Origin: Hanleya hanleyi
Lineage: Eukaryota; Mollusca; Polyplacophora; Lepidopleurida; Hanleyidae
Length of the DNA: 64,000 nucleotides
Assembly (NCBI GenBank): GCA_036873755.1
Contig: JAVTVY010025229.1
Location: 1 to 64,000, forward strand
Reading direction: 5' to 3'
Positions 58,411 through 64,000 of this stretch are shown here, piece by piece. The notes under the pieces were generated by a model, which had not been told where the DNA came from, did not search any database, and was given only the letters and a program-made list of their open reading frames with translations. The translations under genes were made by a program, and so were the position numbers. The number at the start of each line of letters is the position of its first letter. Positions within the stretch are counted from its first letter, which is position 1.

Positions 58411-60089
58411 ATTGCTATATATACTCAATTACACAATGTTGAATAGTTTACAGAGGAGAACGTCTCATGTGATTGAGAAAATCGTATCTAGCGGAATGCT
58501 TCTGAAACGGCAAGATTCCTGGTGTACATTGGAAACAACAGTAGCTGTACGTGGGGTTTTGTTTTCAGGATCTAATAGGAGGCAATATACGCATAATCTA
58601 TATGTATGTCGATATATTCACTGACTGTTGTGCCTGCAGGACAGTAGTCATGTGAGAATGTTCTTAAAGAAAACAGACATTTTCCGAATAAGATCAATGC
58701 CACATGTCAAGATTAATTGGGATATGTTCCTTCTGTTCATTTCAGGTGGAAGGACTCAAGCAGTTAAAATGGTTAAAGCGAGCTAACACTGTCTCTTTGT
58801 TTTATTGATATAACATTGCTGTAGTCAAAGAGATATTATACAGTCGCAACGAAATGCATTTACATTCGGGAGAGAATTCGAATAATGTGGCTTCACAGAT
58901 CAGCACAACTCGGATAATACACAACAGGTTCTCCTCCTTCTGAGGTGTTTGATGAATATTCAACACATAAAATCTGTTTCTTCGCACGTGTATCTATCTA
59001 GTTTGTTATTCAATTAAACACGCATTTCAAACAGTTCTTTCAGCATATGGGAATATAAGCACGGAAATATAGAATTGGTTTACTGCTGCACATGTCGCAA
59101 AATTGAATCCCATATTTCACGAGCATCAATTAAGGTTCGTACTTTCGTGCTTCTCCTTACATTGATTATGACTCTTCCAGATGTTCGTTCGTACGAAGAA
59201 CCGGACAAAAATTTTAATTTGGCATTTGAAGGGAAAGAAATTCAGGCCGTGTAGTTGAAAGCTCATTTTAGTCTGTCGACGTTGTTCCGGCTTGAGCACC
59301 ATCAGATCAGCTATCTTAGATAATTCACACTATTTGGTAGAGGTCGAAACAAGTATTAATGTTGTATGGTTCAGTTCAGTCTCCAGGATAATGAAAATAT
59401 TCAGTTGACAATCTAGAATCTGCCATACTACACCCCGACAAATATACTAACGCTTTTAACCGCGAGAAGGGGTATAGGTACGATAAAATTGCGCAACATC
59501 GTATCAATCGTATTGTAGCAATGTTTCCAGATGAAGATCGTCTCTTATTAGAGCGCGTTCAATATGTATATGCCATAAGTGGTCAATTTGTATAAAATGG
59601 CGATTTTCAGATGTAACTAGCACATTACGCGTCCGCCTACAGCCAAAGGGTATCATTCCTAAGATCGCGGCGGGTCGTTTCGCTGCATCGTACACACGAC
59701 TTCTTTATTAGCTTCGATTTCCTCCTTCCTTATTGTCATACGAATAAAGTTGTTCGATGAGAGACGAGGGAATTGTCCACGAACAACGCTTGGCTACCTA
59801 GTATGGGATCTGCTGGTTGTATTACTCGCCGTTCCAAATTGATACCTTTCACACGATTCATGGAACTAGGCAATTTGTTAATTTTAATTAATTTTCTTCG
59901 AAGAAAGAGCACTCAAGCGATCCTGAAGTTTCAAAGATCTTTCAGAGATTTCAACATTCCTGGTATATATTGAATAGAGATCTTGCTGTAGGGGTTATTT
60001 TCTTTATCTGTTTCCCTGTTCTATGTTGAAAACTATCGATATCCATTGGTCGCATGTGTTATGGTTGGAGGGCAACTTTCATATCAGGA
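58411..60089. other. no gene recognised
   Basis: A weak family A-like inverse trace near 58650-58720. ORFs of 61-66 residues on both strands have no domain. Otherwise nothing supported. Confidence 0.35.
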
Positions 60090-60320
60090 TGCCTTCAAAG
60101 AAAAGGAAGAACGAGTCAAGATGGTTCTAAATGAGATCAATACGATAAGTGAAGAGCAATGGGTGACATGTGCCTCGAGTCTATTTTTGTCTGTCAACTC
60201 CATTCAAGCTAAGTCTTGCGTAAGACGTAAGACGTGAGGGCTGTACTTTGGCGGTTCAGGCGAATGAAAAATTCATTTGTTTTATTGGTCCAAGATTGCC
60301 TTACCCATTTCAGTTCATAG
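60090..60320 (-). repeat. family A fragment, inverted
   Basis: The reverse complement has 'ttggaccaataaaacaaatg', 'cttgaatggagttgacagac' and 'gaggcacatgtcacccattg' blocks matching the minisatellite neighbourhood of A, without the repeat expansion. Confidence 0.5.
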
Positions 60321-60999
60321 CCTTTCAGCTGGGTCGGCATACTATCAAGTGATATGGGCGAATCTTGTACAAAGCTTAACGAAACAGAATTACTTGTTTT
60401 CCCTAGTGTCATCCGATATATTACCTTAATCCTAGCCATGCAGCGTCGTAGTCCTGCTTTCACCAGCGTATAATTTATCGGGGCTGAAGATCGTTTCGAT
60501 GAAGATCGATAGGGATTATGTCCCGGAATCAAGCATATTGGTTTCCCTTGTTCGATTAACTTTTTATAGATAACCTCCTCTTCTTCTCTTTCCCAGAATC
60601 TATGAGAAATATTGCAACTGACGCACATTTGTACGCAAGATTATCTTCTCAAAATCGACCAATTTCCTACTGCTACACGGAGAATTAACGATTTCAAAAC
60701 ATACGAATGTGCTGCTTTAGAGAATTGTCATCGCCTTGAGGGTCGGTCGAATAACTCAGAAGCAATTATGACCTCTGCTCTCCGTACAATGCTTTTCCCA
60801 GTTCCGAACCTTCCTCAGTTCCGCTTGTGTTGTCTCAGCATCGGATCATATATAGGTGATGTGGGTTTTCTCTCTAAAAGAGTTAGTGGCAGACAAATTG
60901 GTTTATGAAAATATTTAGACCCCGAGAAAATTTACCGATTCGAAACTGGAAATTCGACCCGGAAGAAGTAAATGGACTCTAATATGCGGTTTATTTATC
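60321..60999. other. no gene recognised
   Basis: 60605-60720 is the partner of the weak repeat at 55.06 kb. ORFs at 60209-60628 (minus, 139 residues) and 60612-60908 (plus, 98 residues) have no recognisable domain; the first runs through an A fragment. Confidence 0.3.
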
Positions 61000-61907
61000 T
61001 GTATAGAAGTTCCAAATCTAAAACCTGTCGACTTCCAGGTAAAAGTTCGATTCTTAATGCCGAAGCCAAAGCTCTATTGTCAGTTTTAGACGGTATTGGG
61101 TATCTCGAAGGTATATAGGAGGAAAATGTCATATTCTCAGATTCACTGTCATGCATTCAAGCGACTAAAAGTGGACCTTCAACTCATCGCACCATCTTGA
61201 ATATTCTATGATTATATGACCGTGGACTTCATCAACAGATTGATATTTTGTTGTGTTGGTTACTTGACCACGTTGGCATCAAAGGAAATACTGAAGCTGA
61301 TGAAATGGCTAAGGTAGCCCGAGATAATAAGGTTGATCCCGTTGGAATCTCATATAGATATTACAGACCCTCTATCCTTGATTATATGAGAAAGCTGTTC
61401 CGATCTTTATGGGATGCTGTGGATAATAACAAACTTCATGAGTTTAAAAAAAAAATGTAGGCTATACTCATCTGAGCAGCCGGAAACGTTTCGATCAGGC
61501 GATGTAAAATCGGCCATACACGATTAACTCACATCTACTGAAAAAAAAACAACCAACCCCAATGTGTATTCCATGCCACGAAGATCTTACAGTAAAACAT
61601 ATTCTGATCGACTGTATAGATTTTAAGATTGTAAGCGATTATTTTTATCGAGCAGCAACATTAGAAGATCTTTTATTCGGGTAAACGAAGATTGTATTTT
61701 AGGTTATTTGAGAGAAATCGGTTTGTTGTATAAATTTAAATGTATGTACATGTTTTCAGTGTGTTATGTTGATTACTTCTGGATTGCTGGGTTATCAACT
61801 TGTTTTTGTCGGAAAACTTGGAAGAATTTTGTTCAATCGTCGCTATATAGCTGAAATATTGCTGAACGCGACATTAAATCTCAGTTCTCTCTCTCCCTCT
61901 CTCTAGG
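61000..61907 (+). pseudogene. LINE family L: RNase H domain, Zn-knuckle-like end and 3' tail
   Basis: Longest L copy. RNase H motifs appear in order: ILNAEAKALLSVLD (catalytic Glu, about 61050), VIFSDSLSCIQATKSG (catalytic Asp, about 61130) and LDHVGIKGNTEADEMAKVA (61265-61320, last acidic site). Then comes a C-terminal CIPCHEDLTVKHILIDC (C-x2-C-x7-H-x4-C, about 61565-61615), a form common at the end of RNase H-bearing LINEs. Stops near 61118 and 61208 and later frameshifts break it. The 3' UTR ends with 'atagctgaaatattgctgaa', cgcgacattaaatctcagtt and (CT)n at 61885-61904. I would place it among RNase H-bearing (I-like) LINEs, clade unproved. Confidence 0.82.
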
Positions 61908-62099
61908 AGCAGGCGCCGACGATCAGCCGGTTCGGACATGTGAAAAGCATTTTAACTGTGGTTAATTTAGACCCTATGTGTGTTTCGAAAAATGCGAGTA
62001 CAACTGTTGATCATTTGAGTTAAAACGACTTAAATTTTAACTAATCTCGAACATTGTGAAAAATATTTTAGAAACTCTCAAAACGATTTAAGAAAACCA

Positions 62100-62535
62100 A
62101 TTAAATACAACATTAAAAGGGTGGAGGAAAATGATGCCGGTGTACTGACGAAGTCATCTGACCCTATTGACTGCATATTTTTTTAAACATCGCAAGAATC
62201 AAAAGTAATCTCTATGAATCTATATGTATCCCAGTCACGCATTTATCGGAAGATGTTCATGTTCATCTTGAATGACGTGACCACACGGCCCTTAGCACTG
62301 GCTTGTGAAATACAAATATTTCACACCGATGATGTTTAGTCATCTGATGGAAAAGGATGAAGTACGTGGCCGCTAGATAGACGAAAAAGGCCCAAACAAG
62401 GGAGTACTTATAGATGGCAAGTTCGTTTGCAGAACAAATATCTCTGAGGCCCGATGCCGACCAAGCGCTTCATTGACCGCCATGTTTGCAAATCTCAAAT
62501 CTACAATCACAATGACTTCTACAGAGGGGACGAAA
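62100..62535 (-). mobile_element. family C copy
   Basis: Order as in other C copies. The Cys/His cluster on the minus strand reads LCRSHCDCRFEICKHGGQ then stop near 62475. The B-like core is at about 62270-62310. Confidence 0.7.
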
Positions 62536-62559
62536 CGCCCACCAGCAGAATCTTACCAT

Positions 62560-63060
62560 TTACAGGCAACAAATAAAAAGGGTTATGGAAAACGATGCCG
62601 GCGTACTTTCAAGAAGTCATATGACATCGCAATATTCAAAAGCGGCCCCTGTGATGATTTGTATACCATCCACGCTAGGTCATGGCGATTTTCAAAATTC
62701 CCTTCAGAGATCTTCGATAAAAATATGACATGTGAAGGATTTTATCATTATTTCTGAAAGAAAACTGCCCTGTTTTACACTTATATATGATGGCTTCTGG
62801 TTTCGGGTGAACTGCCTTTCCATACACACACTTAATTTATTATGCAGAGCTTTCTTTATTCACATGTATGTGCATGTATTAGGTGCTCCATGTAGATTCG
62901 TCAATATCAATTGAACACCACAACGTAGAATGGTAACTACATGGTCATTTCCGAGTAGACCGTTAAACGCAACATGAAAAGGGTGGTAGAAAACGACCCC
63001 ACTCATATGATCCCACTGACTGCATATTTCTAAAAACATATTTCTAAAAACAAGTCATAT
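62560..63060 (-). mobile_element. two further family C end fragments
   Basis: About 62560-62660 and 62965-63060 each repeat the 'aacgatgccggcgtacttt'-type or 'gtggtagaaaacgac' end block of C. They are short, truncated copies in the same orientation as the one before. Confidence 0.55.
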
Positions 63061-63589
63061 TTTTTCATGGAGTCAATACGATTCCAGCTCCTTTCTTCTT
63101 TTATGAAGTAACTGAAAAGTTTAGGGGCTTCGGTAGGATGACGACGGTGAATCAAATTTAATCATTTGCATGCTTTCGTCAAGTAACTATATGATGAGAT
63201 GTGACTGATGCCCCACGGTCAACTCCTTATATGAGTTTTTGAAATAAAGTTTAAAGATCAAGATATTTGCTTCCATTTAGACGCTATAAATGGGAATAAA
63301 GACAGACTATCTGAATCACAATGACATCTCGTCGGAATGTATACTGGTCGACCCAATCAGTAATGACTGTATTGCACTTATACTCCGCGACAGTTGTATG
63401 TGCGTTGGATCAAGAATGTAGGGGATGGTGAATGTACTGAAGTTCATGTAAGGCCATTTAGTTTGGTTAACCACACTGGTTAATCCGAGAAGACACGATA
63501 ACTGTAGGTAGGCCGTTGCCCTTTTATTACACTCGTCGTTCCCCATCAGGGAGTCCCTATAATCGCTACCATTCTGTCTGCAAACCTCA
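63061..63589. other. no feature recognised
   Basis: No gene or repeat match supported. Confidence 0.35.
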
Positions 63590-64000
63590 AATCAAAGGGC
63601 TTTATTGACGAGAAATAAAGCAACACGATAACACTTTAGTGAAAATAATATCTGGATATGAATAGACAAATAAAAAGATGTTTTGTCAAAGGGACATTCT
63701 GCTGGTGAATGTTTCGCCCACGAGACTTGCCATCTGTACAAATCATTATAATTGTAGTTTGTTACTGTGGATAATAACACGATGGAGAATGAAGCGCTTC
63801 GACATCAAGCCTCACAGACTTGTGTTCTGAATATTATTTTTCCCCGTTCGGGCAGTTTCTTCTATCTAACTGTCACATAATTCATCACTTTCCATCAGAT
63901 GCTTTGATAGGGCTATGACATGGTTGCTGTTTGCATAATAGGAATCGTGTGGGCATGTCATTCAAGATATCCACATGAACAGGTACAATAAAAGCGGATA
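63590..64000 (+). mobile_element. family C copy running off the window
   Basis: Decayed Cys cluster region (about 63720-63790), 'tcacagacttgtgttctgaa', 'catcagatgctttgataggg', and the start of the core (gaatcgtgtgggcatgtcat, atgaacaggtacaa). Continues past the end. Confidence 0.65.

Noticed and set aside
58228..58624. Membrane-like proteins rich in Phe
   Set aside because: Produced by a T-rich tract in three frames inside an inverted-end repeat.
60209..60628. 139-residue minus-strand ORF
   Set aside because: Runs through an inverted family A fragment and shows no recognisable domain.

Overview
The window looks like a repeat-dense, gene-poor stretch of an invertebrate nuclear genome, most likely a mollusc or another lophotrochozoan. 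There are no long intact ORFs, rRNA or tRNA genes, operons or prokaryotic signals. Non-coding DNA is AT-rich. The recognisable protein fragments are retroelement reverse transcriptases (RTs), GIY-YIG endonuclease and RNase H. The mollusc guess rests on repeat style (short elements opening with a GAGTGAGTAGGATTTAACGTC-like start; LINE tails ending in CT microsatellites) and is an inference. No host gene is certain. Two short host-like candidates stand out: a terminal exon with phosphotyrosine-type motifs (907-1071) and a 54-residue ORF with a signal peptide (54828-54992).

I gave the repeat families working letters. A is a long (>3 kb) repeat present three times in the same orientation (about 2.15-7.8, 19.8-24.7 and 26.5-28.9 kb), with inverted fragments near 54.2 and 60.2 kb. 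B is a non-canonical, Penelope-like RT plus its roughly 380-bp 3' tail; many dead tails are scattered through the window and RT parts survive at 3.8-4.4, 42.7-44.2 and 49.7-49.9 kb. C is a family of about 630 bp that shares a core with B tails and carries a Cys/His cluster just before a stop codon. D is a degenerate array rich in AGGTCA half-sites (7.1-7.8, 28.9-30.1 kb). E is an array of roughly 600-bp monomers (51.2-53.7 kb). F is a short CRE-containing family. G is a 1.84-kb duplicated segment (39.1-41.0 and 41.4-45.0 kb) with unidentified coding-like sequence on the minus strand. H is a 300-bp family in three copies. L is a LINE with RNase H and a (CT)n tail. A canonical Penelope-type RT/GIY-YIG element lies at 15.5-16.9 kb on the minus strand.

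The clearest history is at 39-45 kb. G occurs twice, separated by a C element. The second G copy is split by a 1.83-kb B-type retroelement, which is itself split by a 295-bp LINE tail flanked by an 11-bp target-site duplication. The first G copy, and the B fragment at 4.1 kb, act as empty-site references. Several independent B insertions end at the same 3' nucleotides (GACGCTTGTAA), including one of only about 75 bp, which fits target-primed reverse transcription with strong 5' truncation.

None of these elements looks autonomous; every copy is truncated or broken. Family names come from motifs and memory, not from searches.
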